DNA from: Nocardioides baculatus
GTDB lineage: Bacteria > Actinomycetota > Actinomycetes > Propionibacteriales > Nocardioidaceae
Reading direction: 5' to 3'
Assembly (NCBI RefSeq): GCF_016735675.1
Contig: NZ_JAERSG010000002.1
Coordinates: 434,001-498,000 of the forward strand
DNA: 64,000 nucleotides
Positions within the stretch are counted from its first letter, which is position 1, and each line of letters starts with the position of its first letter. This document shows positions 28,600-36,258 of this stretch, in pieces. The notes beneath the pieces are model-generated. The model was not told where the DNA came from and made no database searches. It saw only the letters and a list, made by a program, of their open reading frames with translations. Made by a program: the position numbers and the translations under genes.

Positions 28600-28699
28600 C
28601 ATTTCGGCGAGCCGAGGTTGGCCTGCCCCCTACCAGCGGATACCCTCCCTGCGACTGTGTGGCTCGTGCCACACACCGGAGCAGGGGAGGCCCTCGGAC

Positions 28700-29770
28700 A
28701 TGGCTGGCACCGCGCGCACGTCACTCGCCGGCGCTGCCGCTGCGGCCGCGAAGCGGGTGATCGGCCGGAAGTCGACGGCGAAGTCCCCAGCGAAGGCCCC
28801 TGCGGAGAAGCCCGCGCCCGCCACGAAGGCTCCGGCGAAGAAGGCTCTAGCGAAGAAGGCTCCAGCGAAGAAGGCTCCGGCGAAGAAGGCGGCTTCCGCA
28901 GCGAAGGCGCCCGCGAAGAAGGCTCCTGCCAAGAAGGCGCCCGCGAAGAAGGCGGCGCCTGCGGCGAAGGCGCCGGCGAAGAAGACGGCGCCCGCCAAGG
29001 CCCCGGCGGCGAAGGCTCCGGCCAAGAAGGCTCCGGCCAAGAAGGCTCCGGCCAAGAAGGCTCCGGCCAAGAAGGCGGCCCCCGCCACGAAGGCTCCGGC
29101 GAAGAAGGCTTCGGCCGCGAAGGCTCCCGACCCGAAGGCGCCTGCCAAGAAGGCCCCCGCCAAGAAGGCGCCCGCCAAGAAGGCCCCCGCCAAGAAGGCC
29201 CCCGCCAGCAAGGCTCCGGCCAAGAAGGCGGCCCCCGCCACGAAGGCTCCGGCGAAGAAGGCTGCAGCCACGAAGACCCCGGCCGCCCAGGCCACCACGA
29301 CCGTTCCTGCGAAGAAGGCATCCTCCGTGACCAACTCGGCACCCGCGAAGAAGGCAGCACCCCGCAAGGCGACCCCCGCGAAGCTCGTCGTCCTCGAGGG
29401 CGAGGACGCCTGGACGCGCAGCGAGCTCAACGAGGTCGTCAAGGAGCTCAACGAGCACCGTGAGCGCCTCAACGTCTCGATCGGGGAGGCCGAGGAGGAG
29501 CTGGCGCGGCTGATGCGCGACGCCGGCGACGGTGCCGGGCACGACCAGGCCGACGTCGGGGCGACGAGCTTCGAGCGCGACCACGAGCTCACCGTGCTGG
29601 CACGGGAGCGCGAGACGCTCGACCAGCTCGACCGCGCCCTCGCGCACATCGACGACGGCACCTACGGCGTCTGCGACTCCTGCGGCAACCCCATCGGGAA
29701 GAATCGGTTGATGGCGGTGCCGCATGCCACACTGTGCATGTCATGCAAGCAGCGCGAGGAGCGTCGCTGA
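28700..29770 (+). CDS. TraR/DksA-type zinc finger protein with histone-H1-like tail
   Basis: A 356-residue protein of two parts. Residues about 23-235 are a lysine/alanine/proline repeat (many PAKKAPAKK units, some [10 protein letters not shown]) like histone H1 or the HupB tail. Residues about 238-356 form a DksA-like coiled coil ([20 protein letters not shown]) and a C4 zinc finger with C325, C328, C346 and C349 ([15 protein letters not shown]). The tail should bind DNA or RNA nonspecifically; DksA-like folds bind RNA polymerase (inference). A GGGGAGG Shine-Dalgarno precedes the ATG. The tail repeats also give high local DNA repetitiveness. Confidence 0.85.
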   Translation: MAGTARTSLAGAAAAAAKRVIGRKSTAKSPAKAPAEKPAPATKAPAKKALAKKAPAKKAPAKKAASAAKAPAKKAPAKKAPAKKAAPAAKAPAKKTAPAKAPAAKAPAKKAPAKKAPAKKAPAKKAAPATKAPAKKASAAKAPDPKAPAKKAPAKKAPAKKAPAKKAPASKAPAKKAAPATKAPAKKAAATKTPAAQATTTVPAKKASSVTNSAPAKKAAPRKATPAKLVVLEGEDAWTRSELNEVVKELNEHRERLNVSIGEAEEELARLMRDAGDGAGHDQADVGATSFERDHELTVLARERETLDQLDRALAHIDDGTYGVCDSCGNPIGKNRLMAVPHATLCMSCKQREERR

Positions 29771-30324
29771 ACTCCAGCGACTCGGCCGATCACGGCCCGT
29801 CCCGACGGCGCCCCGACGCGCGTCTCGTGTTCGCGGCGATCGCCGTGGTGGCGTACGTCGCCGACCTGGGGTCGAAGCAATGGGCACTGTCCGCGCTGGT
29901 CGACGGTGACAAGCCGCTGATCGGTGACTGGTTCACCCTCCACCTGACCTTCAACCCGGGTGCGGCCTTCAGCACGGGCACCGACTTCACCATCGTTTTC
30001 ACGGCCCTCGCCGTGGTCGCGGTGGTCGTGGTGCTGTGGCTCAGCCGCCGCGTCCGCAGCTCGGTATGGGCGCTCGCGCTCGGCCTGCTGCTGGGCGGTG
30101 TCTCGGGCAACCTCACCGACCGCCTGGTGCGCGACCCCGAGCCGCTGCACGGCCACGTCGTCGACTTCCTCATGCTGCCCAACTGGCCGGTCTTCAACAT
30201 CGCCGACATCTGCATCAACGTCGCGGCCGGGCTGATCATCCTGCAGACCTTCCGGGGTGTGGCGCTCGACGGGAGCCGCGACGCGGACGACCGTTCCGAC
30301 GCCGCCTCCGCGACGCAGCCGTGA
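29743..30324 (+). CDS. lspA: Lipoprotein signal peptidase LspA
   Basis: A 193-residue protein with four membrane helices. Catalytic aspartates lie in [14 protein letters not shown] and [20 protein letters not shown] is also conserved. It cleaves prolipoprotein signal peptides at the lipid-modified cysteine. The start is uncertain: ATG 29743 and GTG 29734 both overlap the upstream gene by about 30 bp without a clear Shine-Dalgarno, and GAGGAG at 29755 points to a later start. Confidence 0.93.
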   Translation: MQAARGASLNSSDSADHGPSRRRPDARLVFAAIAVVAYVADLGSKQWALSALVDGDKPLIGDWFTLHLTFNPGAAFSTGTDFTIVFTALAVVAVVVVLWLSRRVRSSVWALALGLLLGGVSGNLTDRLVRDPEPLHGHVVDFLMLPNWPVFNIADICINVAAGLIILQTFRGVALDGSRDADDRSDAASATQP

Positions 30325-30334
30325 GCGCCCGCCG

Positions 30335-31273
30335 ATGAGCAGCCACACCGACCAGCGCACCGTCTTCGTCCCCGAGGGGCTGGCGGGGGAGCGCGTCGAC
30401 GCCGCGATGGCGCGGATGTTCGGGTTCTCGCGCACCAAGGCGGCCGACCTGATCTCGCAGGGCCTCGTGCAGGTCGACGGTGCCTCGGTCGGCAAGAGCG
30501 ACCGGGTCCACGGCGGGGCGATGCTCGACGTGACCATCCCCGCCGAGCGCGACCCGCTCGAGGTCAGGGCGGAGATCGTCGAGGGGATCCGGATCATCCA
30601 CGACGACGACGCGATCGTGGTGATCGACAAGCCGGTCGGCGTCGCCGTGCACCCCTCGCCGGGCTGGAAGGGGCCGACGGTCGTCGGTCACCTCGCCGGT
30701 GCCGGCTACCGGATCTCGACGTCCGGCGCGAAGGAGCGCGAGGGCATCGTCCAGCGCCTCGACGTCGGCACGTCCGGCGTCATGGTGATCGCGAAGTCCG
30801 AGCACGCCTACTCGGTCCTCAAGAACGCCTTCCGCCACCGCACGGTCGACAAGACCTACCACGCCCTCGTCCAGGGCCACCCCGACCCGCTCGCCGGCAC
30901 CGTCGACGCCCCGATCGGGCGCCACCCGGCCCACGACTACAAGTTCGCCGTGATGGCCGACGGCCGCCACAGCATCACCCACTACGAGACGCTCGAGGCC
31001 CACCGCTTCGCGAGCCTGCTCGAGATCCACCTCGAGACCGGGCGCACCCACCAGATCCGCGTGCACATGAGCGCCCTCAAGCACCCGTGCGTCGGCGACC
31101 TCACCTACGGCGCCGACCCGACCCTCGCCGCTCGCGTCGGCCTCCAGCGCCAGTGGCTGCACGCCATGCGCCTCGGCTTCGAGCACCCGGAGTCGGGAGA
31201 CCACGTCATCTACGAGTCGACCTACCCCGACGACCTCGCCCACGCGCTCGATGCCATTCGGGATGAACACTGA
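30335..31273 (+). CDS. RluA/RluD family 23S rRNA pseudouridine synthase
   Basis: A 312-residue protein. An N-terminal S4 domain ([22 protein letters not shown]) precedes the catalytic domain with [18 protein letters not shown] (catalytic Asp in RLD) and [10 protein letters not shown]. It isomerises uridines in rRNA; assignment to RluD positions is by family and lspA-rluD adjacency. ATG at 30335, 11 bp after lspA. Confidence 0.93.
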   Translation: MSSHTDQRTVFVPEGLAGERVDAAMARMFGFSRTKAADLISQGLVQVDGASVGKSDRVHGGAMLDVTIPAERDPLEVRAEIVEGIRIIHDDDAIVVIDKPVGVAVHPSPGWKGPTVVGHLAGAGYRISTSGAKEREGIVQRLDVGTSGVMVIAKSEHAYSVLKNAFRHRTVDKTYHALVQGHPDPLAGTVDAPIGRHPAHDYKFAVMADGRHSITHYETLEAHRFASLLEIHLETGRTHQIRVHMSALKHPCVGDLTYGADPTLAARVGLQRQWLHAMRLGFEHPESGDHVIYESTYPDDLAHALDAIRDEH

Positions 31274-31988
31274 CGAGATGAACGCTGACGGCCTGACGCT
31301 GCGCCCGGCCACCTCCGCCGACCTGACCCAGATCGCGGAGGTCCACCTCGCGTCACGCCACGGCGCGGGCACGGCGTTCCCGCCGCCCGTCCACGCTGAC
31401 GCGGAGGCCTACGCCTGGGTCGCGAGCTGGGACCTGACGGCGTACGACGTCTGGGTGGCCACCGACGGCGAGCAGGTCGCCGGCTACGCCCGGTGCACGC
31501 CGACGTGGCTCGACGACCTCTACGTCCGTCCCGAGCACCAGGGTCGCGGTGTGGGCGCAGCCCTCTTCGACGTGGTGACCTCGCTGCGGCCCGACGGCTT
31601 CTGCCTCTGGGTCTTCGAGTCCAACCTGCCTGCGCGCGCGTTCTACCGGAGTCGGGGCTGCCTCGAGCTCGAGCGCACCGACGGAGCGGGCAACGAGGAG
31701 AAGGCGCCCGACATCCGGGTCGCCTGGCCCGGCCCCGTCCCGCTTGCCTTCCTGCGTGCGCTGATCGACGAGGCCGACCTCGTGCTCGGCGACGTGCTCG
31801 CGCGACGTACGGCGCTCACCCGCGCGGTCCAGTCGGTGAAGCCGTCGGGGGAGCGCGATCCCGACCGCGAGGCGGAGATCGCCCGCCGGGTCGCGGCGGT
31901 GGCGCCCGAGCTCGGCGAGGAGCGGGTCGCGCGCATCGTCGACGTGATCATCACCGAGTCCCTGGGGTCTCTGGACCCGTCAGGCTGA
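31263..31988 (+). CDS. GNAT acetyltransferase fused to a chorismate-mutase-like domain
   Basis: A 241-residue two-domain protein. Residues about 10-156 are a GNAT fold with the acetyl-CoA loop [15 protein letters not shown] (89-103) and the strand [20 protein letters not shown]. Residues about 161-236 match AroQ-type chorismate mutase: [20 protein letters not shown]193, then DPDRE (D199-E203) and the helix [10 protein letters not shown]. Arg165, Arg182, Lys193, Arg202 and Glu203 align with AroQ active-site residues by eye. The acetyl acceptor is unknown. Starts at 31251 or 31278 are also possible; the 31263 ATG overlaps the previous gene by 11 bp. Confidence 0.8.
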   Translation: MNTDEMNADGLTLRPATSADLTQIAEVHLASRHGAGTAFPPPVHADAEAYAWVASWDLTAYDVWVATDGEQVAGYARCTPTWLDDLYVRPEHQGRGVGAALFDVVTSLRPDGFCLWVFESNLPARAFYRSRGCLELERTDGAGNEEKAPDIRVAWPGPVPLAFLRALIDEADLVLGDVLARRTALTRAVQSVKPSGERDPDREAEIARRVAAVAPELGEERVARIVDVIITESLGSLDPSG

Positions 31989-32042
31989 CGTACGACCGGC
32001 CACGCCCCTGCGAGCGTGGCCGGTCGGTGGTGCGTCGGTCGG

Positions 32043-33185
32043 TCAGAACCCGACGAGGCCCCGCTGCCACACGGCGAGGTCGTCGATCTTGGCGACCAGC
32101 GTCTTGTCCTGCAGCCCGTGGGCCTTGCCCCGGGCCTGCTCCAGGATGCGCGCGGCCCGGGCGTGGTCGCCCGCGTCGGCTGCCGCCTGCGCGGCCGCGA
32201 GGTAGTCAGCCACGTCACCGCTGAGCTTCACCTGGCGGTTGCCCCCGGTGCCGAGGCCGGAGTTGATCTTCTCGACCTCGGGGAAGGTGATGCAGTTGCC
32301 GCCGCCCTCGACGACGCCCGCGGTCCACTCGATGCCGCCGAGCAGGTGCCCGAGGAACAGCGGGTCGGCATAGGAGGACTCGACGTGGCCGGCGCCCTCG
32401 TACCAGGAGCGACCGCCCTCGAAGTTGTGGCACCAGGCGATCGGGTGGTCAGCACCCATCCGGCCGCTGCCCGGGTTGTAGGTCGACTCGTCCAGCGTGA
32501 GCAGCACGTGCACGTCGGGGCGCGGGTTGGCGGTGAAGTTGTACCACTCGTCGAAGCGGATCCATTCCTTCGGCAGCATCGTCGTCGACGGGTGCGTCGG
32601 GCTCTCGACGCGCATGGTCGCGGTCTGCTGCTGGGGGTGGTTGCGGAACCGGGCCGAGCCGCCTGTCAGTCGGCTGAACCACGGCACGGCGTGCATCTCG
32701 TCGGTCGCCGCGTGGAGGCCGACGAAGCCACCGCCCTGGCGGATGTAGCCCTGGAACGCCGCCAGCTCGGCGTCGTCGAGCGTGCGCGGAAGGGCGGTGT
32801 TGCCGCTGTTGGTCCCGTCGACGGGCGAGGCGAACATGATCGTGGCGTACTGCGAGAGCGCCTCGGTGCTGGTGAACGGCGTCGAGGGCAGCGTCAGGGC
32901 GGGCTGGCCGGCAGACTTCCCGGGGATCGGCGGGTCCCACACGTCGACGGTGAAGCCGTTCTCCTCGCCGAGCTTGATCACGGCGTTCGTGGTCTCGTCG
33001 ATGTGCGAGTGGCGGAAGCCGTAGGTCTTGGCGACGACGAGCACCTTGTAGGGCGCCGCCGCCGACGCGGTGGCCGCACCGGCTACGGCGTCGGGCTCGG
33101 CGCCGGCGGGGGCGAACGTCGCCCCGCCCAGCAGGAGCGCACCGGCGCCGAGGCCGGTGGCGAGGAGGGTGAGCGGTCTGTTCAT
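32043..33185 (-). CDS. Secreted ThuA-like domain protein
   Basis: A 380-residue protein. A signal peptide (residues 1-30, ending PAGA) leads into a ThuA/glutamine-amidotransferase-like fold: KVLVVAKTYGFRHSHIDE, FVGLHAATD, HPQQQTATM, DEWYNF, HPIAWCHNFEGGRSWYEGAGH. ThuA folds occur in trehalose and other sugar metabolism and in glycoside hydrolase architectures. A C-terminal helical segment (about 320-375, repeated Ala/Gln) resembles an FIMS/FIVAR-like spacer. Divergent from a ROK sugar regulator, so probably sugar-controlled. Confidence 0.85.
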   Translation of the reverse strand: MNRPLTLLATGLGAGALLLGGATFAPAGAEPDAVAGAATASAAAPYKVLVVAKTYGFRHSHIDETTNAVIKLGEENGFTVDVWDPPIPGKSAGQPALTLPSTPFTSTEALSQYATIMFASPVDGTNSGNTALPRTLDDAELAAFQGYIRQGGGFVGLHAATDEMHAVPWFSRLTGGSARFRNHPQQQTATMRVESPTHPSTTMLPKEWIRFDEWYNFTANPRPDVHVLLTLDESTYNPGSGRMGADHPIAWCHNFEGGRSWYEGAGHVESSYADPLFLGHLLGGIEWTAGVVEGGGNCITFPEVEKINSGLGTGGNRQVKLSGDVADYLAAAQAAADAGDHARAARILEQARGKAHGLQDKTLVAKIDDLAVWQRGLVGF

Positions 33186-33203
33186 GGGAAGCCTTCCGAG
33201 AAA

Positions 33204-33222
33204 TTGTTTGGGACCAGAACAA
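33204..33222. promoter_or_regulatory. TTGTT-N9-AACAA inverted repeat in the thuA/ROK gap
   Basis: Perfect half sites TTGTT (33204-33208) and AACAA (33218-33222), in an AT-richer context flanked by AATT, lie 19-37 bp upstream of the ThuA-like start codon. This is a plausible operator for the adjacent ROK repressor. Confidence 0.4.
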
Positions 33223-33246
33223 ATTGGGGGACGAGTCGCACGTTAG

Positions 33247-33260
33247 GTGACGTACGTCAC
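33247..33260. promoter_or_regulatory. CRP/GlxR-like site GTGACGTACGTCAC
   Basis: A perfect 14-bp palindrome that fits GTGA-N6-TCAC with a central TA, the core of the actinobacterial CRP/GlxR consensus (TGTGA-N6-TCACA). Its centre is 37 bp before the ROK GTG start. A cAMP-CRP-type regulator could act here. Confidence 0.45.
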
Positions 33261-33278
33261 TTCGGTCAACGGCTCTGC

Positions 33279-33284
33279 AAGGAT
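33279..33284 (+). promoter_or_regulatory. Candidate -10 (AAGGAT) before the ROK gene
   Basis: AAGGAT ends 6 nt before the GTG start at 33291, matching the spacing of the other leaderless-type promoters here. The first base departs from TANNNT. Confidence 0.3.
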
Positions 33285-33290
33285 CGTGCG

Positions 33291-34448
33291 GTGAGCTCCT
33301 CGCCCGGATCCGGCAGCCCTGCGGCGCCCGCACGACTGGGCGCCACGACGTCGGCCGTACGCCAGCACAACCTCGCGACGCTCTTGGAGCGGCTGCACCG
33401 ACGCGGACCGGCGTCGCGCTCCGAGCTCGGCGCCGGCACCGGGATCAGCCGCTCGACCGTCGCCGACCTGGTGCAGGAGCTGGTCGCCCGCGGCCTCGCC
33501 TCGGAGGAGGGCAATGCCGCCCGCAGCGGCCCGGGTCGTCCGTCACCCGTCGTGTCCGTCCGGCCCGAGGGTGCGGTCGTCCTCGCCGCGGAGCTCGGCG
33601 TGGACTCGATCACCGTTGCCGCGGTCGGGCTGGGCGGCACCCTGCTCGGCGAGGCGCAGGAGGACGTGGGCCGAGCGCGGCGGACGCCCGAGGCGACCCT
33701 CGGCCAGGTGGCCCGGGCGCTGCGGTCGCTCGCGGAGCAGGTTGCGCACGGCACCGTCGCCGGTGTGGGCGTCGCCGTGCCCGGCCTGGTGAGGAGGTCC
33801 GACGGGTTCGTCCACCTCGCCCCCAACCTCGGCTGGCGTGACGTTGCGGTCGGGGCGCTGCTGGCCGACCAGATGGGCCAGCCCACGACTCCCGTCCTGG
33901 TCGCCAACGAGGCGGACCTCGGGGCCCTCGGCGAGCACCGGCGCGGTGCCGGCCAGGGTCACGACAACCTCGTCTTCGTCTCCGGTGGGGTCGGCATCGG
34001 GGCGGGACTCATCCTGGGCGGACGACCGATGCTCGGGTCCGCCGGCTACGCGGGCGAGGCGGGCCACATGCTCGTCAATCCGTCCGGTCGTCCGTGCTCC
34101 TGCGGCAAGGTCGGCTGTTGGGAGACCGAGGCAGGGGAGGCGACACTCCTCGGTGGAGCGGGCGGGACGATCGACCCTGCGGCCGCGCGGTGGATCGGTG
34201 TCGGCGTGGGCAACCTGGTCAACCTGCTCAACCCCGACGTCGTCGTCCTCGGCGGTTGCTACGGACCGATCTTCGACCAGCTCGTCCCGCACGTCACCCA
34301 GGGCGTGGCCTCCCGGGCGCTGGGCCAGAGCCGGGCGGTGGCGCAGATCGTGCCCAGTGCACTCGGCCCAGCCGCACAGCTCCACGGCGCCGCCGAGCTC
34401 TGCCTGGCCGAGACGCTCGCGAACCCGACCGTCCGTCGCCGAGGATGA
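33291..34448 (+). CDS. ROK family transcriptional regulator (sugar-type)
   Basis: A 385-residue protein. A winged-helix head (VRQHNLATLLERLHRRGPASRSELG, then SRSTVADLVQELVARGL) is followed by a ROK domain with LAAELGVDSITVAAVGL, GVGVAVPGLV and the zinc motif CSCGKVGCWETEAGEATLL. Between that and DPAAARWIGVGVGNLVNLLNPDVVVLGG, roughly 35-40 residues normally present in the family are missing. Probably a sugar-responsive repressor of the divergent ThuA-like gene. Confidence 0.85.
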   Translation: MSSSPGSGSPAAPARLGATTSAVRQHNLATLLERLHRRGPASRSELGAGTGISRSTVADLVQELVARGLASEEGNAARSGPGRPSPVVSVRPEGAVVLAAELGVDSITVAAVGLGGTLLGEAQEDVGRARRTPEATLGQVARALRSLAEQVAHGTVAGVGVAVPGLVRRSDGFVHLAPNLGWRDVAVGALLADQMGQPTTPVLVANEADLGALGEHRRGAGQGHDNLVFVSGGVGIGAGLILGGRPMLGSAGYAGEAGHMLVNPSGRPCSCGKVGCWETEAGEATLLGGAGGTIDPAAARWIGVGVGNLVNLLNPDVVVLGGCYGPIFDQLVPHVTQGVASRALGQSRAVAQIVPSALGPAAQLHGAAELCLAETLANPTVRRRG

Positions 34449-34972
34449 GCGGACTGCCGGCACCCGGCGAGGTCCTGCACTTCAGCGAGGACCCGTCGAT
34501 CCACGCGTTCGTGCCGCACGTGGCCGCCACCGCGCAGCAGCCGGAGGCCTACGTCTGGACCGTCGACGCCCTCAACAGCCCGTGCTACTGGTTCCCGCGG
34601 CAGTGCCCGCGCGTGTGCTCGTGGGACGCCTCGGACGAGGACCAGCCGCGCGTCCACGCCGTCGAGGAGCGCTGGCTGTCCACGATGCGCCGGACCCTGC
34701 TCTTCGCCTACCGGTTCGACGCGAACGACTTCGCGCCGTTCGGCGAGCGGCCGCACGCCCACGTGGCCACCCGTCCGGTCGAGCCGCTCGGCCCGCCGGT
34801 CGCGGTCGGCGACCTGGTCGCACTGCACGAGCAGCACGGCATCGAGCTGCGCGTGCTGCCGGAGCTGGAGCCCTGGTTCACCGAGGTGCGCGAGCGCGGC
34901 CTGGAGTTCTCCGGCATCCGGATGGGCAACGCCGGCATCGGCCCGGGCGGGCCCTTCCCGACCCGCCGCTGA
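34445..34972 (+). CDS. Uncharacterised protein, probable DUF6886 family
   Basis: A 175-residue soluble protein with LHFSEDPSIHAFVPHVA, YVWTVDALNSPCYWFPRQCPRVCSW and LHEQHGIELRVLPEL. The HFSEDP...FPRxCPR pattern is what I recall from DUF6886, but I cannot verify it. ATG overlaps the ROK stop by 4 bp, so it is co-transcribed. No catalytic function can be assigned. Confidence 0.65.
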   Translation: MSGLPAPGEVLHFSEDPSIHAFVPHVAATAQQPEAYVWTVDALNSPCYWFPRQCPRVCSWDASDEDQPRVHAVEERWLSTMRRTLLFAYRFDANDFAPFGERPHAHVATRPVEPLGPPVAVGDLVALHEQHGIELRVLPELEPWFTEVRERGLEFSGIRMGNAGIGPGGPFPTRR

Positions 34973-34986
34973 CCCGGTGTCGCGAT

Positions 34987-35064
34987 CCCCGGTTACCCGG
35001 GGAAACTGGAGGTTCCCGTGCGAAGTTTCGCGGGCAAGGCTCCAGTTTCCCCGGGTAACCGGGG
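34987..35064. repeat. Nested palindrome with 25-bp perfect arms
   Basis: Arms 34987-35011 and 35040-35064 are perfect reverse complements with a 28-nt spacer. Each arm contains its own palindrome (CCCCGG TTAC CCGGGG), and the spacer holds GCGAAGTTTCGC. It lies 14 bp after the DUF6886-like stop and 25 bp before a candidate -10 for the next gene. Could be a terminator or a REP/MITE-like insertion. Confidence 0.85.
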
Positions 35065-35100
35065 AAACCGACCGCGCCCACCACGAGGCAGGATGGCCGC

Positions 35101-36063
35101 ATGCTGCTGTACGACGACGTGATCGAGGAGTACCGCGACTTCGCGACGTACGCCGCCGGCGACTCGCCGTGCTTCGAGGCGTGGGCGCTGGGGGTCGCCG
35201 CGGACCCCGAGGTGCTGGCGTGGCTCGGCACGCTGCCGCCGATCAAGCGGCAGCCCAACCTGGTGTTCGCCGCCGCCCGCTGGCACGGCGCACCGGCACC
35301 CGGGCCGTACGCCGGCCTGCGCCGCGTGCTGCTCGAGCACGAGGCCGAGGTGCGGGCGACCGTGCTGTCGCGGGCGACCCAGACCAACGAGGCGGGGCGG
35401 CTCGCCACCCTCACCCCGGTCCTCGCCCTCGTCGGGGGTCCGCTCGCCCTGATCGAGGTCGGCGCGAGCGCCGGGCTGTGCCTCCACCCGGACCGGTACG
35501 ACTACGCGTGGCCGCCGCTCGGCGAGCTGCGGGGGAGCGGCGGACCGACCCTGACGGCCACCGCGACCGGATCCCTCCCCGTGCCGGTCCGGCACCCGGA
35601 GGTCGCCTGGCGCGGAGGGGTCGACCTCAACCCCCTCGACGTCGCGGACGCGGACGCGATGGCCTGGTTGGAGAACCTGGTCTGGCCCGAGCAGGACGAG
35701 CGGCGCGAGCGCCTGCGCGCGGCCGTGGAGGTGGCCCGCCGCGAGCCTCCGCTGCTCCGGCGCGGCGACCTCTTCGACCACCTCCCCGCGCTGCTGGAGC
35801 AGGCCGCGCCGCACGGCACGCCCGTGGTGTTCCACTCGGCGGTCATCGCCTACCTCGAGGAGCCCGACCGGCGCCGGTTCCACGACCTGATGAGCGGCCT
35901 CGTGGCGGAGGGCCGCTGCCGCTGGATCAGCAACGAGGGTCGCCGTGTCCTGCCCGACGTGACCGGCGACGCGGAGGTCCCGTCGGGACGCTTCGTGACC
36001 GCGCTGGACGGGGTCCCGGTGGCCTGGAGCCACGGTCACGGCCACGCCCTCGACTGGCTGTGA
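35101..36063 (+). CDS. DUF2332 family protein (SAM-binding-like)
   Basis: A 320-residue protein. YRDFATYAAGDSPCFEAWALG, LALIEVGASAGLCLHPDRYDY (methyltransferase-like glycine motif at about 119-138) and VVFHSAVIAYLEEPDRRRFHDL are hallmarks of DUF2332. The family is abundant in actinobacteria and lacks a known activity. A CAGGAT box ends 6 nt before the ATG, suggesting a leaderless transcript. Confidence 0.85.
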   Translation: MLLYDDVIEEYRDFATYAAGDSPCFEAWALGVAADPEVLAWLGTLPPIKRQPNLVFAAARWHGAPAPGPYAGLRRVLLEHEAEVRATVLSRATQTNEAGRLATLTPVLALVGGPLALIEVGASAGLCLHPDRYDYAWPPLGELRGSGGPTLTATATGSLPVPVRHPEVAWRGGVDLNPLDVADADAMAWLENLVWPEQDERRERLRAAVEVARREPPLLRRGDLFDHLPALLEQAAPHGTPVVFHSAVIAYLEEPDRRRFHDLMSGLVAEGRCRWISNEGRRVLPDVTGDAEVPSGRFVTALDGVPVAWSHGHGHALDWL

Positions 36064-36127
36064 CGAGGGACGGCCGGGAGGCGAAATGCCGGCGAGTGTC
36101 CTGTCGGTGGGGCCGTGCACACTGACG

Positions 36128-36133
36128 TAGGCT
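36128..36133 (+). promoter_or_regulatory. Candidate -10 (TAGGCT) for dnaE
   Basis: TAGGCT lies 126 nt before the dnaE ATG in a 195-bp gap, implying an untranslated leader with a GGTGCGGAAG region before the start. The -35 is not clear. Confidence 0.3.
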
Positions 36134-36258
36134 GACTGCTCTTCCCCCTCTCCGACTGCACGACCGGTCCGACGAGTCGAGCAGTCAGCAGTCCCGCCAG
36201 CCCGTAGACCAGGGCTGGCACCCGTCAGCGACCCACGAAAGGTGCGGAAGTCTCCTCC

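Noticed and set aside
28800..29350. Frameshift or assembly artefact in the lysine-rich tail
   Set aside because: The frame is continuous and codons vary between repeat units, as expected for a genuine low-complexity tail.
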